DNA of 64,000 bases from NCBI RefSeq assembly GCF_038069945.1, contig NZ_JBBPEV010000006.1, forward strand, positions 62,001-126,000. The letters run 5' to 3'. The stretch comes from Aquabacterium sp. A3. GTDB lineage: Bacteria > Pseudomonadota > Gammaproteobacteria > Burkholderiales > Burkholderiaceae_C. Position 1 is the first letter of the stretch, and every line of letters starts with the position of its first letter. The position numbers and the translations under genes were made by a program. The notes beneath the pieces were generated by a model that ran no database searches, was not told where the DNA came from, and saw only the letters and a program-made list of their open reading frames with translations. Shown piece after piece: positions 57,043-64,000 of this stretch.

Positions 57043-57064
57043 CGAAGGATCGCGCCGGTGTCAT

Positions 57065-57508
57065 TCAGTAGGTCTTGTAAGGCAGGAACTTGCCCGACAT
57101 GACGATGTTCACGCGGTCACCCGCCGGATTGGCCTCGCGCTGCAGGTCCATCTTGAAGTCGATGGCGCTCATGATGCCGTCGCCAAACTCTTCATGGATG
57201 AGCGCCTTGAAGGTGGTGCCGTACACATTGATCAGCTCGTAGAAACGGTAGATCAGCGGGTCGGTGGGCACGGCCGTGGGCAGCGAGCCCTTGTAAGGCA
57301 CTTCCTGCAGCCACAGCTTGGCCTCGTCGGGCAGGCCGAAGATCTCGGCCACGGTGGCAGCCTGCTCGGCCGTGAAGGCCATCTGCCCCAGGCACGCGGC
57401 GGTCACCCATTCCTTGCTCAGGCCCACCTTGGGGGCCACGTCGGCCCACTTCAGGCCCTTCTTGACCTTGGCTTCGATGATCAGGTCGGTCACGTCTTCG
57501 CGGTTCAT
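57065..57508 (-). CDS. cynS: cyanate hydratase (cyanase)
   Basis: Converts cyanate and bicarbonate to ammonia and carbon dioxide. The 147-residue product has the N-terminal helical dimerisation domain and the C-terminal active-site domain with the catalytic Arg88, Glu91 and Ser114, matching E. coli Arg96, Glu99 and Ser122 at a constant offset of eight. The ATG at 57508 has AAGGAG six bases upstream. Last gene of the cyanate operon with the ABC transporter. Cytoplasmic homodecamer in the known family. Confidence 0.98.
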   Translation of the reverse strand: MNREDVTDLIIEAKVKKGLKWADVAPKVGLSKEWVTAACLGQMAFTAEQAATVAEIFGLPDEAKLWLQEVPYKGSLPTAVPTDPLIYRFYELINVYGTTFKALIHEEFGDGIMSAIDFKMDLQREANPAGDRVNIVMSGKFLPYKTY

Positions 57509-57528
57509 GTTGCGCTCCTTCAAAAAAC

Positions 57529-57993
57529 TCACTTGAATTGACGGTCCGATTCGGCGATCGGCACGTCGTTGATCGAGGCTTCGCGGCGGGCCATCAGGCC
57601 GCGCTCATCGAAGGTCCAGTTCTCGTTGCCGTACGCCCGCCACCACTGGCCGGCATCGTCGTGGTACTCGTACTCGAAGCACACCGAGATGCGGTTGCCG
57701 TGGAAGGCAAACAAGCGCTTCTTGAGTCGGTACTCATGCTCTTTGGCCCACTTGCGCGTCAAGAAGGCCTTGATGGCTTCGCGCCCGGTGAAGAACTCGC
57801 TGCGGTTGCGCCACCACGAGTCCTCGGTGTAGGCCGCCGCACAGCGCTCGGGGTCTTTGCTGTTCCAGGCGTCTTCGGCCATCTGCACCTTCAGGCGGGC
57901 CGTTTCTTCGGTGAACGGGGGCAGCGGGGGACGGCTCACGGTGGGCACTCCTTTCAAGAGGGGCGCGGCTTCTCTGGCCAGCGTTTCATTCAT
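57529..57993 (-). CDS. DUF1348/SnoaL-like protein
   Basis: A 154-residue protein of the DUF1348 group in the NTF2-like (SnoaL) superfamily: [56 protein letters not shown] and later [38 protein letters not shown] before the ATG at 57993 decides the start. Function unknown; its position between the transporter ATPase and cynS suggests a role in cyanate or isocyanate metabolism, which I cannot test from sequence. Confidence 0.9.
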   Translation of the reverse strand: MNETLAREAAPLLKGVPTVSRPPLPPFTEETARLKVQMAEDAWNSKDPERCAAAYTEDSWWRNRSEFFTGREAIKAFLTRKWAKEHEYRLKKRLFAFHGNRISVCFEYEYHDDAGQWWRAYGNENWTFDERGLMARREASINDVPIAESDRQFK

Positions 57994-58024
57994 GTCTGTC
58001 TCCTCGGCAGGCAATGGCTGCAGT

Positions 58025-58909
58025 TCAGGCCACCGCCATCACGGACACCGCCGCAGGTGCCAGGCCTGCGGCCAGACCTGGGCGCACCTCGGGCGGCTCC
58101 ACCGGCGCACGCCCGTGGCTGAGCTGCTTGGAGCGGTCCACCAGAAAATCCACCAGGTGGTTGCGCAAGGGGTAGAACTGCGGGTCGTGGTGCAGGCCCG
58201 CGCGCGTGCGGTCACGCGGCAGGGTGTTGACCACGATCTCGGCCACACGGGCTTGCGGGCCGTTGCTCATCAGCAAGATCTTGTCGGCCAGCAAAATGGC
58301 CTCGTCCACATCGTGCGTGATCATGAACACCGTCTGCTGGGTCTCGGCGCAGATGCGCAGCAGCTCGTCCTGGATGGTGCCGCGCGTCAGCGCATCGAGC
58401 GCACCGAAGGGCTCGTCGAGCAACAGCATCTTGGGCTCGATGGCAAAGGCGCGCGCAATGCCCACCCGTTGTTTCATGCCGCCCGACAGTTGCGAGGGCT
58501 TCTTGTCGATGGCGTGGCTCAGGCCCACCAGCTGCACGTACTTCTCGACATGGGCACGCAACTCGGCCTTGCTCTTGTCGGGCCACTTCGAGCGCACGGC
58601 AAACGCGATGTTCTGCCGCACCGTGAGCCAGGGCATCAATGCGTGGCCCTGGAAGACCACACCGCGCTCCAGGCCGGGGGCCGACACCTCGCGCCCGTCC
58701 ATGAACACATGCCCTTGAGACGCTCTTTCGAGCCCGGCCAGGGTGTTGAGGATGGTGGTCTTGCCGCAGCCCGAATGGCCGATGATGCAGACGAACTCAC
58801 CGCGCTTGATCTCGAAGTTGACCTGATCGAACACGGCCTCGGTGGCGCCAGGGTAGGTCTTGGCCAGGCCTTGCACCTGCAGGTAGGCTCGGGAAGGGTC
58901 AGTCGACAT
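58025..58909 (-). CDS. ABC transporter ATP-binding protein (nitrate/cyanate NrtD/CynD type)
   Basis: A 294-residue ATPase of the nitrate/sulfonate/taurine group: Walker [10 protein letters not shown] near 44, Q-loop [14 protein letters not shown], signature [16 protein letters not shown], Walker [14 protein letters not shown] and the His switch ITHDVDEA. The C-terminal extension of about 45 residues is rich in Pro/Ala. It overlaps the permease gene by 11 bp. Together with binding protein, permease and cyanase it gives a cynABD-cynS-like operon; nitrate/nitrite transport remains possible. Confidence 0.95.
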   Translation of the reverse strand: MSTDPSRAYLQVQGLAKTYPGATEAVFDQVNFEIKRGEFVCIIGHSGCGKTTILNTLAGLERASQGHVFMDGREVSAPGLERGVVFQGHALMPWLTVRQNIAFAVRSKWPDKSKAELRAHVEKYVQLVGLSHAIDKKPSQLSGGMKQRVGIARAFAIEPKMLLLDEPFGALDALTRGTIQDELLRICAETQQTVFMITHDVDEAILLADKILLMSNGPQARVAEIVVNTLPRDRTRAGLHHDPQFYPLRNHLVDFLVDRSKQLSHGRAPVEPPEVRPGLAAGLAPAAVSVMAVA

Positions 58910-59783
58910 AGGTCACCGCCTTTTGCAGTCGTCCAAAGCTCAGGTCGAGCACCATGCCCACCAGACCGATCATGAGGATGGCGAACATCACGTTGGGCAG
59001 CGAGAGGTTGTTCCACTCGTTCCACACGAAGTAGCCGATGCCCGTGCCCCCCACCAGCATCTCGGCGGCCACGATCACCAGCCACGCGATGCCCATGCTG
59101 ATGCGCATGCCCGTGAGGATGGTGGGCGCCGCCGCCGGCAGGATCACCTCAAAGGCCGTGCGCCAGCGCGAGACCTCCAGCGTGCGGGCCACGTTGAGCC
59201 AGTCCTTGCGCACGCTGGCCACCCCGAAGGCGGTGTTGATCAGCATGGGCCAGATCGAGCAGATGAAGATCACGAAGATGCCCGAGGTGGTCGAATCCTT
59301 GATGGTGTAGAGCGCCAGGGGCATCCAGGCCAGCGGCGAGATCGGCTTGAGCACCTGGATGAAGGGGTCGAGCGCCCGGTAGATCAGGGGCGACATGCCG
59401 ATCACGAAGCCCAGGGGAATGGCCACGGCCATGGCGATCAGGTAGCCCACCGCCACGCGGCCCAGCGAATACGCCAGCTGGATGCCGATGCCCTTGTCGT
59501 TGGGCCCGTTGTCGTAAAAGGGGTCGGTGATGTGGCCCCACACCACCGAGCCCATCTGCGCCAGCGTGGGAAAGCCCGACCCTGCACCGCCGCCTTCGGC
59601 CAGCGGGTCCTTGCCCATCAGCTGCAGGTACTCGATCTGCTCGGGCGTGAGGTTGGCCGCAGGCGAGGCCTTGGGCAGGGTGGCCAGGTGCCAGATGGCC
59701 AGGATCAGGCCCAGGATCAACAGCGACAGCACGCTGGCCTTGACCTGGTCTGACCGCCACCATGTCGTGGATGTGCTGCTCAT
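58899..59783 (-). CDS. ABC transporter permease (NrtB/CynB type)
   Basis: A 294-residue permease with a first helix at about 15-33, a long periplasmic loop and five further helices. The EAA-type coupling motif is in RTLEVSRWRTAFEVILPAAAPTILTGMRISMGIAWLVIVAAEMLVGG near the C-terminus. It forms the membrane channel with the ATPase gene, which it overlaps by 11 bp, and lies eight base pairs from the binding-protein gene. Confidence 0.95.
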   Translation of the reverse strand: MSSTSTTWWRSDQVKASVLSLLILGLILAIWHLATLPKASPAANLTPEQIEYLQLMGKDPLAEGGGAGSGFPTLAQMGSVVWGHITDPFYDNGPNDKGIGIQLAYSLGRVAVGYLIAMAVAIPLGFVIGMSPLIYRALDPFIQVLKPISPLAWMPLALYTIKDSTTSGIFVIFICSIWPMLINTAFGVASVRKDWLNVARTLEVSRWRTAFEVILPAAAPTILTGMRISMGIAWLVIVAAEMLVGGTGIGYFVWNEWNNLSLPNVMFAILMIGLVGMVLDLSFGRLQKAVTYVD

Positions 59784-59791
59784 GACCGACC

Positions 59792-61192
59792 TCAGGTGCG
59801 CTTGACCGCAAAGCTGTTGACGTAGGCTTCAGGCTTGGCCGGATCGAAGGCCTTGCCCATCACCTTGAAGCCGGGGTAGGCGCCTTCGGGTGCGGTTTCG
59901 CCCAACTGCTTCATGTACTTCTTGGCGTCGGTCAGCAAGAACACCTGCTCGGCGATCTGCTTGTAGTTCACATCGCCCTTCACATAGCCCCAACGCTTCA
60001 TCTGAGTGAGCATCCACACCGCCATCGACTGCCAGGGGATGGGGTTGAAGTCGGCGCGGTCGGGCACGTTCTTCACGTTGCCCAGGCCATCGGCAAAGCG
60101 GCCCGTGAGCACCTGTTTGACCACCGCCTCGGGCTGGTTGAGGTACTGCGTGGGCGAGATGACCTTGGCGATCAGCTCGCGGTTCTTGGGCTGGCGGGCC
60201 ATGGCCGCGGCCGTCAGCACGGCGCGGAACAGGGCGGCGAAGGTGTTGGGGTTCTGCTCGATGAACTCGCCGCTGGTGCCGAAGGCGCAGCAGGGGTGGC
60301 CATCCCACAGGTCTTTGGTGAGGATGTGGATGAAGCCGATTTCTTCATACACCGCACGCTGGTTGAACGGGTCGGGGCCGAGGTAGCCGTCGATGTTGCC
60401 GGCGCGCAGGTTGGCCACCATCTCGGGCGGCGGCACCACGCGGATCTGGATGTCGCGGTCCGGGTCCAGGCCCGCTTCGGCCACGTAGTAACGCAGCAGG
60501 AAGTTGTGCATGGAGTACTCGAAGGGCACCGCGAACTTGAAGCCCTTCCACATCTTGGGGTCGCGCTTGTCCTTGTGCTTGTTGGCCAGGGTGATGGCCT
60601 GCCCGTTCGTGTTCTGGATGGTGGCCACGTGCATGGGCTTGGGATTGGAGCCCAGCCCCATGCTGATGGCCAGCGGCATCGGCGACAGGAAGTGCGTGGC
60701 GTCGTACTCCTTGTTGATCATCTTGTCGCGGATGAGGGCCCAACCAGCCGTCTTGACCACGCTCACGTTCAAGCCCTGCTTCTTGTAGAAGCCCAGGGGG
60801 TGGGCCATGATCAAGGGCGTGGCGCAGGTGATGGGGATGAAGCCGATCTTGAGGTCTTTTTTCTCCAGCGGGGCGGCTTCTTGCGCCATGGCCTCCAGCG
60901 TGGTGAGGGGCATCACGCTGGAGATGGCCGCCATGGCCGTGCCCTTGCCCACCGCACGCAAGAAGCGACGGCGCTGGTCGTCTTGCGGGAACAAGGCCTT
61001 CATCATGCTGGCCTGGATGAACTCCCGGGCGTAGGTCTGGAAGTCTTCGGTCTCGCTGCGACGCTGCAGTTCTTGCGTGGCCTGCTCACGCGCCACGGCC
61101 GCGTTGTGCTCTTCCGGGCTGTGGTCTTGTCCGCATGCGCATTGCAGGCGCAGGGGGCGGTCGGCGTCGAAGGGATCGAAGTAACGTGACAT
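59792..61192 (-). CDS. Tat-exported nitrate/cyanate-type substrate-binding protein (NrtA/CynA-like) with N-terminal extension
   Basis: A 466-residue protein. A Tat signal (RRRFLRAVGKG at 74-84 and a hydrophobic stretch to EAMA) begins only at residue 74, preceded by an unusual extension with Cys18, Cys20, His24 and His29. The mature part is NrtA-like (LKIGFIPITCATPLIMAHPLGFYKKQGLNVSV; ATHFLSPMPLAISMGLGSNP; DGYLGPDPFNQRAVYEEIGFIHI). Downstream cyanase supports cyanate, though nitrate/nitrite cannot be excluded. First gene of the operon. Confidence 0.93.
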   Translation of the reverse strand: MSRYFDPFDADRPLRLQCACGQDHSPEEHNAAVAREQATQELQRRSETEDFQTYAREFIQASMMKALFPQDDQRRRFLRAVGKGTAMAAISSVMPLTTLEAMAQEAAPLEKKDLKIGFIPITCATPLIMAHPLGFYKKQGLNVSVVKTAGWALIRDKMINKEYDATHFLSPMPLAISMGLGSNPKPMHVATIQNTNGQAITLANKHKDKRDPKMWKGFKFAVPFEYSMHNFLLRYYVAEAGLDPDRDIQIRVVPPPEMVANLRAGNIDGYLGPDPFNQRAVYEEIGFIHILTKDLWDGHPCCAFGTSGEFIEQNPNTFAALFRAVLTAAAMARQPKNRELIAKVISPTQYLNQPEAVVKQVLTGRFADGLGNVKNVPDRADFNPIPWQSMAVWMLTQMKRWGYVKGDVNYKQIAEQVFLLTDAKKYMKQLGETAPEGAYPGFKVMGKAFDPAKPEAYVNSFAVKRT

Positions 61193-61267
61193 GCGGGACT
61201 CCTGGTGCGCACCCTCGGGTGCAGGTCAGCGATGGGTTCACTGTAGGAATCCGCGCCTGTCGGCGCC

Positions 61268-61307
61268 ATCACGAATCAGGTGATTTGTTTGTAGGGCTGG
61301 CACTACA
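61268..61307. promoter_or_regulatory. two inverted repeats upstream of the cyanate operon
   Basis: ATCAC-N7-GTGAT (61268-61284) and TGTAG-N8-CTACA (61290-61307) lie in tandem 75-115 bp before the NrtA-like start. Both arms are perfect. They could be operator sites for a LysR- or similar regulator of the operon; no regulator gene is adjacent. The remainder of 61193-61324 has no gene. Confidence 0.4.
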
Positions 61308-61324
61308 GGGGGTGGCCGGGCAGC

Positions 61325-62035
61325 TCAGTCCAGCCAGGCCACCTGCACGGGCTCGCCATCCACGGCGGCCAGAACCCGAAACTGCTTGGGCGAGATCAAT
61401 GCGCTGCCCGACGGTGCGCCATTGAGGTAGACCGCCTGCTGGAGCCGGTAGTCGCCGGGCTCCATCTCTTTGGGCACCGTCATGTTGAATGCGGTCTGGT
61501 AAGTGCCGGCCTCTCCCTGATTGGGTTGGCGCTTGCCCTTGAACCACTCCGTGCCGTACTTGTCGACGATGGCCACCTCGTGTTCGATCTTGACCGGCCC
61601 GCCGCTGCGCCCGGGCACCACGGTCAGGTCGGAGGTCACGTCCAGCGCCGCCTGCTTGCGCACCCTCCCGTCGGGCGACAGTTGCGTGCTGAAGGCTGTG
61701 ACCATCGGCGCTGGCGGCAACTGCTTGTTGGCCTTGACGTACCCGGCCTTTACCTCCTGCTCGGTCTGGACGCGCTGTGCGGTGTAGGACTTGGCAAACT
61801 GGCAGCCCACATAAGCCGCCGCTGCGCACACCAATGCGGCCCGCACACGGTTGTTGCCATCGGCCACGGCGCCACACAGCAAGGAGGCCCCCATGGTCTC
61901 GAAGAAGCACTGCGGTGCCCCGGAGGCCTGAGGCCCCTGCCCGCCCGGTGTGGCACAACTGCTGAGCACGCCGACGCTCAGCACCACGCTGCAAAGCCTC
62001 AGGGTGCGAAACGACATGGCATCACGATTCATCAT
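61325..62035 (-). CDS. lipoprotein of unknown function
   Basis: A 236-residue lipoprotein. Starting at 62035 (AGGAG six bases upstream) gives a signal with the lipobox VLSSC (Cys about 27). A Gly/Ala- and Cys-containing hydrophobic segment (QCFFETMGASLLCGAVADGNNRVRAALVCAAAAYVGC) follows, then a beta-rich region ending QFRVLAAVDGEPVQVAWLD. I recognise no named family. It follows the Ser/Thr kinase by 24 bp and is probably in the same operon. Confidence 0.75.
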   Translation of the reverse strand: MMNRDAMSFRTLRLCSVVLSVGVLSSCATPGGQGPQASGAPQCFFETMGASLLCGAVADGNNRVRAALVCAAAAYVGCQFAKSYTAQRVQTEQEVKAGYVKANKQLPPAPMVTAFSTQLSPDGRVRKQAALDVTSDLTVVPGRSGGPVKIEHEVAIVDKYGTEWFKGKRQPNQGEAGTYQTAFNMTVPKEMEPGDYRLQQAVYLNGAPSGSALISPKQFRVLAAVDGEPVQVAWLD

Positions 62036-62059
62036 GGGTAGCTCCTGTGAGATGGACAT

Positions 62060-63391
62060 TCAAGGGCGCAAGCGCCTCACCAAGGCCTGCCGCCGGCTCA
62101 AAAAATAGGCGCGGTCGCACCCCTCATCCAGCGCCTGGCCGGTGGCCTGGATGGCGCGCCCCAGGTCACCGTCACGCTCGTGACGGCGCACCGCCGCTCT
62201 CAGGGCATCACAGGGGTCGGCCACCGCCTGCGCCACACGCGCGGGCGAGGATCGAGCAGGCGGCTTGCTGACGGGGCGGGCGGGTGGTGCCGACGCATCG
62301 GGCACACGCGTCGAGGGCCCCAGGCCCAGATCCACGCTGGGCGGGGCGGGCAGTGGTGCGGTGGTGGATGGCAGGACCACGCTGGAGACCTGGGGCACGG
62401 GGGCCTCCGCCGCCGCAGTGGGCGGGGGCTGGTCGATGGCGGGCTTGCGGGTCAAGAAGGTGGTGAGCACAAAGGGCAGCGTCAGGGCCAGCGCGCCCAT
62501 GCCGGCCCATCGGCGCCAGCCCGAGGGCAGGCGCCCGACCGGTTGGGGCGCAGGCGGATCAGGCGAAGGGGCGGCCAGCACCGATTCCAGCGCAGCACGC
62601 AGGCACTGCGCGCTGTCATGGCGTTGCGCAGGGTCTTTGGAGAGCACCTTCGTCAGCTGGCTCATGAGCGCCGCCGGGGGCTGCTGGCCGGACAGCACCA
62701 AGGGCGGCGGCGTGGCACGCACCTGCTGCTCCAGGATGTCGTATTCGGTGCTGCCCCGAAAGGGCACGTGGCCGGACAAGAGTTCGTACAACAGGATGCC
62801 GATGGCGTACAGGTCGGTGCGCTCATCCACCAGGTGCGGCGTGGTGATCTGCTCCGGGGCCATGTAGGCCACGGTGCCCAGTGCGTAGCCGGTGCGCGTC
62901 AGTGAGGTGGCTTGCTGCACGCGGGCAATGCCGAAGTCCATCAGCTTGAGGGCGCCTTGCGGGGTGACGATGGCGTTGCCGGGCTTGATGTCACGGTGCA
63001 CGATGCCCGCCGCATGCGCCACCTCCAGGCCCCGGAGGGCCTGAATCACCAGCCCGACGGCCATCGGCCAGGGCAAGGCGCCCTCCTGCCGAAGCTTCAC
63101 GTCGAGCGGGGTGCCCGCGACGTACTCCATTTCTATCCAGAAAAGGCCATCCTCCTGGAGCACCCGATGCACAGCGACGATGTTGGGATGGCTCAGGCGC
63201 GCCAGGGCACGGGCCTCAAGCATGAACCGCTCTGGCAGCCCGTCTTGTTGAGCCATGTCGGGGCGCATCACCTTGATGGCCACCTCGCGCTCCAGCACGC
63301 GGTCGGTGCCCCGCCAGACGGTGCCCATCGCCCCCTGACCCAGCGGTGTGACGTTGGCGTAATGTCTGCCCAGCGTGTCCAACACCGTCAT
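62060..63391 (-). CDS. membrane-anchored Ser/Thr protein kinase (Hanks/PknB type)
   Basis: A 443-residue kinase with Gly-rich loop LGQGAMGTVW at 17-26, Lys40 (VAIKVM), HRDIKPGN at 132-139 (catalytic Asp134), DFG at 152-154 and APEQ in the activation segment. A single transmembrane helix near 290-310 (WAGMGALALTLPFVLTTFL) connects to a Pro/Ala-rich extracytoplasmic region and a final Cys-containing helical part; no PASTA repeats are seen. It lies between a trypsin-like protease gene and a lipoprotein gene on the same strand, 12 and 24 bp apart. Substrates unknown. Confidence 0.95.
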   Translation of the reverse strand: MTVLDTLGRHYANVTPLGQGAMGTVWRGTDRVLEREVAIKVMRPDMAQQDGLPERFMLEARALARLSHPNIVAVHRVLQEDGLFWIEMEYVAGTPLDVKLRQEGALPWPMAVGLVIQALRGLEVAHAAGIVHRDIKPGNAIVTPQGALKLMDFGIARVQQATSLTRTGYALGTVAYMAPEQITTPHLVDERTDLYAIGILLYELLSGHVPFRGSTEYDILEQQVRATPPPLVLSGQQPPAALMSQLTKVLSKDPAQRHDSAQCLRAALESVLAAPSPDPPAPQPVGRLPSGWRRWAGMGALALTLPFVLTTFLTRKPAIDQPPPTAAAEAPVPQVSSVVLPSTTAPLPAPPSVDLGLGPSTRVPDASAPPARPVSKPPARSSPARVAQAVADPCDALRAAVRRHERDGDLGRAIQATGQALDEGCDRAYFLSRRQALVRRLRP

Positions 63392-63403
63392 CGTGTGGTC
63401 CCG

Positions 63404-64000
63404 TCAGTCAACGCTGGTCTGGGGCGACAGCAAGTCCATGCCGTATTTGATGGGAATGGCAAAGCTCAAGCGACTGTTGCCGGCAAAGAAGATGCCTGCC
63501 GCACGCCCTTGGCGATCAAACATGGGGCCACCGCTGTTGCCCTGCCCGGTGGCGTTGATGTCCAGTTGATAGGCGTCGCCCACCGTGCTGACGTAGGCTT
63601 CGGACTGCCCGTCCTTGCGATCTTGTGTGCCGCGAATCACCCGGCTGACCACCCCCGGGCTGACGGTCACCGAGGGCACGTCGGTGATGGTGGCCTTGCG
63701 ATTGAAGGGATCCTGAGACGCCGTCTGCAGATACACCTCTGGCGCCGCCGCCGGGTACCCCATGACGACCACATCCTGCCCCTCTTTGAGGGAGGCCACC
63801 TCGTTCGGTGCGGGCAGATCCACCGCCACCAGCTTGCTGGGCGTGTCGATCTTGATCAAGGCCACATCGTGGGCATCGGAGACCTTGACCAACCTCGCCG
63901 GATGCCGGTCTTTGGACCGGGAGAAGACCACGTCCAGCACCTGCAACTGCCCCACGGCGCCGCCCCGAATGCCCGATCCGGAGCCCCCGCCGAGCGACGT
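63404..64000 (-). CDS. trypsin-like serine protease, cut by the window edge (3' part)
   Basis: The C-terminal 198 residues of a chymotrypsin-fold (HtrA/S1-like) protein; the reading frame remains open to position 64000, so the start is outside. The catalytic Asp lies in SDAHDVALIKID and the Ser in GNSGGPMFDRQGRAAGIFFAGN. The His-containing part is outside. The segment ends FAIPIKYGMDLLSPQTSVD without a PDZ domain. It is 12 bp before the kinase gene, so the two form one operon. The protease probably acts outside the cytoplasm, but its signal peptide is not seen. Confidence 0.9.
   Translation of the reverse strand, partial: TSLGGGSGSGIRGGAVGQLQVLDVVFSRSKDRHPARLVKVSDAHDVALIKIDTPSKLVAVDLPAPNEVASLKEGQDVVVMGYPAAAPEVYLQTASQDPFNRKATITDVPSVTVSPGVVSRVIRGTQDRKDGQSEAYVSTVGDAYQLDINATGQGNSGGPMFDRQGRAAGIFFAGNSRLSFAIPIKYGMDLLSPQTSVD

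Overview
The window is GC-rich, densely coded bacterial chromosome with short intergenic gaps. Its gene order (tRNA-Tyr, tRNA-Gly, tRNA-Thr, tuf, tRNA-Trp, secE, nusG, rplKAJL), the proteins themselves (a gph-trpE-trpGDC arrangement, Gcr-type membrane protein, ApaG, AlkB) and a PEP-CTERM protein all fit a betaproteobacterium of the order Burkholderiales, probably of the Aquabacterium/Leptothrix/Rubrivivax kind. The genus is an inference. I see no rRNA, insertion sequence, prophage or CRISPR array.

Layout. 1-5.85 kb: translation/transcription core on the minus strand, made of four tRNAs, tuf, secE and nusG, then a terminator and promoter, then rplKAJL with its own terminator facing rpoB (outside the window). 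6.0-6.7 kb: small outer-membrane barrel protein. 6.7-19 kb: a ten-gene exopolysaccharide cluster on the minus strand (GT2, Wza-like, chain-length protein, GT4, PslG-like glycosidase, GT4, Wzy-like, hexapeptide acyltransferase, Wzx-like, acyltransferase-3), mostly coupled by ATGA start/stop overlaps. 19.1-29.5 kb: ung and the tryptophan genes. trpGDC is separated from trpE by a GGDEF/EAL protein and a convergent acyltransferase, and gph lies upstream of trpE beyond a chalcone-isomerase-like gene. 29.9-34.1 kb: alkane hydroxylase AlkB plus rubredoxin, convergent with a Baeyer-Villiger monooxygenase that is divergent from an AraC regulator. 34.2-37.5 kb: PEP-CTERM protein, short Hsp70-like protein, aminotransferase. 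37.5-41.7 kb: secreted lipase-like and M28-like proteins under a divergent AraC regulator, with operator-like repeats between them. 41.9-46.4 kb: orphan NMT1-type binding protein, chemotaxis receptor, MltB. 46.4-49.0 kb: XRE regulator with two small membrane proteins, and a ParB-like protein. 49.1-53.8 kb: rpe, apaG, Gcr-like membrane protein, a small antisense-placed membrane protein, MltA. 53.8-57.0 kb: CheY-like regulator and a hybrid histidine kinase. 57.1-61.2 kb: cyanate operon (ABC transporter, SnoaL-like protein, cyanase). 61.3-64.0 kb: lipoprotein, Ser/Thr kinase and a trypsin-like protease cut by the window edge.

The strongest unusual signal is the hybrid histidine kinase at 54192-56978. 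Its N-terminal membrane domain matches the ethylene-binding domain of plant ETR1: the five residues corresponding to Asp25, Tyr32, Ile62, Cys65 and His69 are all present at a constant offset of nine. Other points of interest are the exopolysaccharide chain-length protein ending in a degenerate kinase-like domain, an M28-family protein that appears to lack several zinc ligands, an FNR-type box upstream of alkB, a terminator-like hairpin just before gph, a possible Trp-codon leader ORF before trpE, and an antisense-overlapping small gene between the Gcr-like gene and mltA. Start codons were often placed inside longer open frames, using Shine-Dalgarno sequences, signal peptides and stop/start overlaps. 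Remaining uncertain starts are stated.
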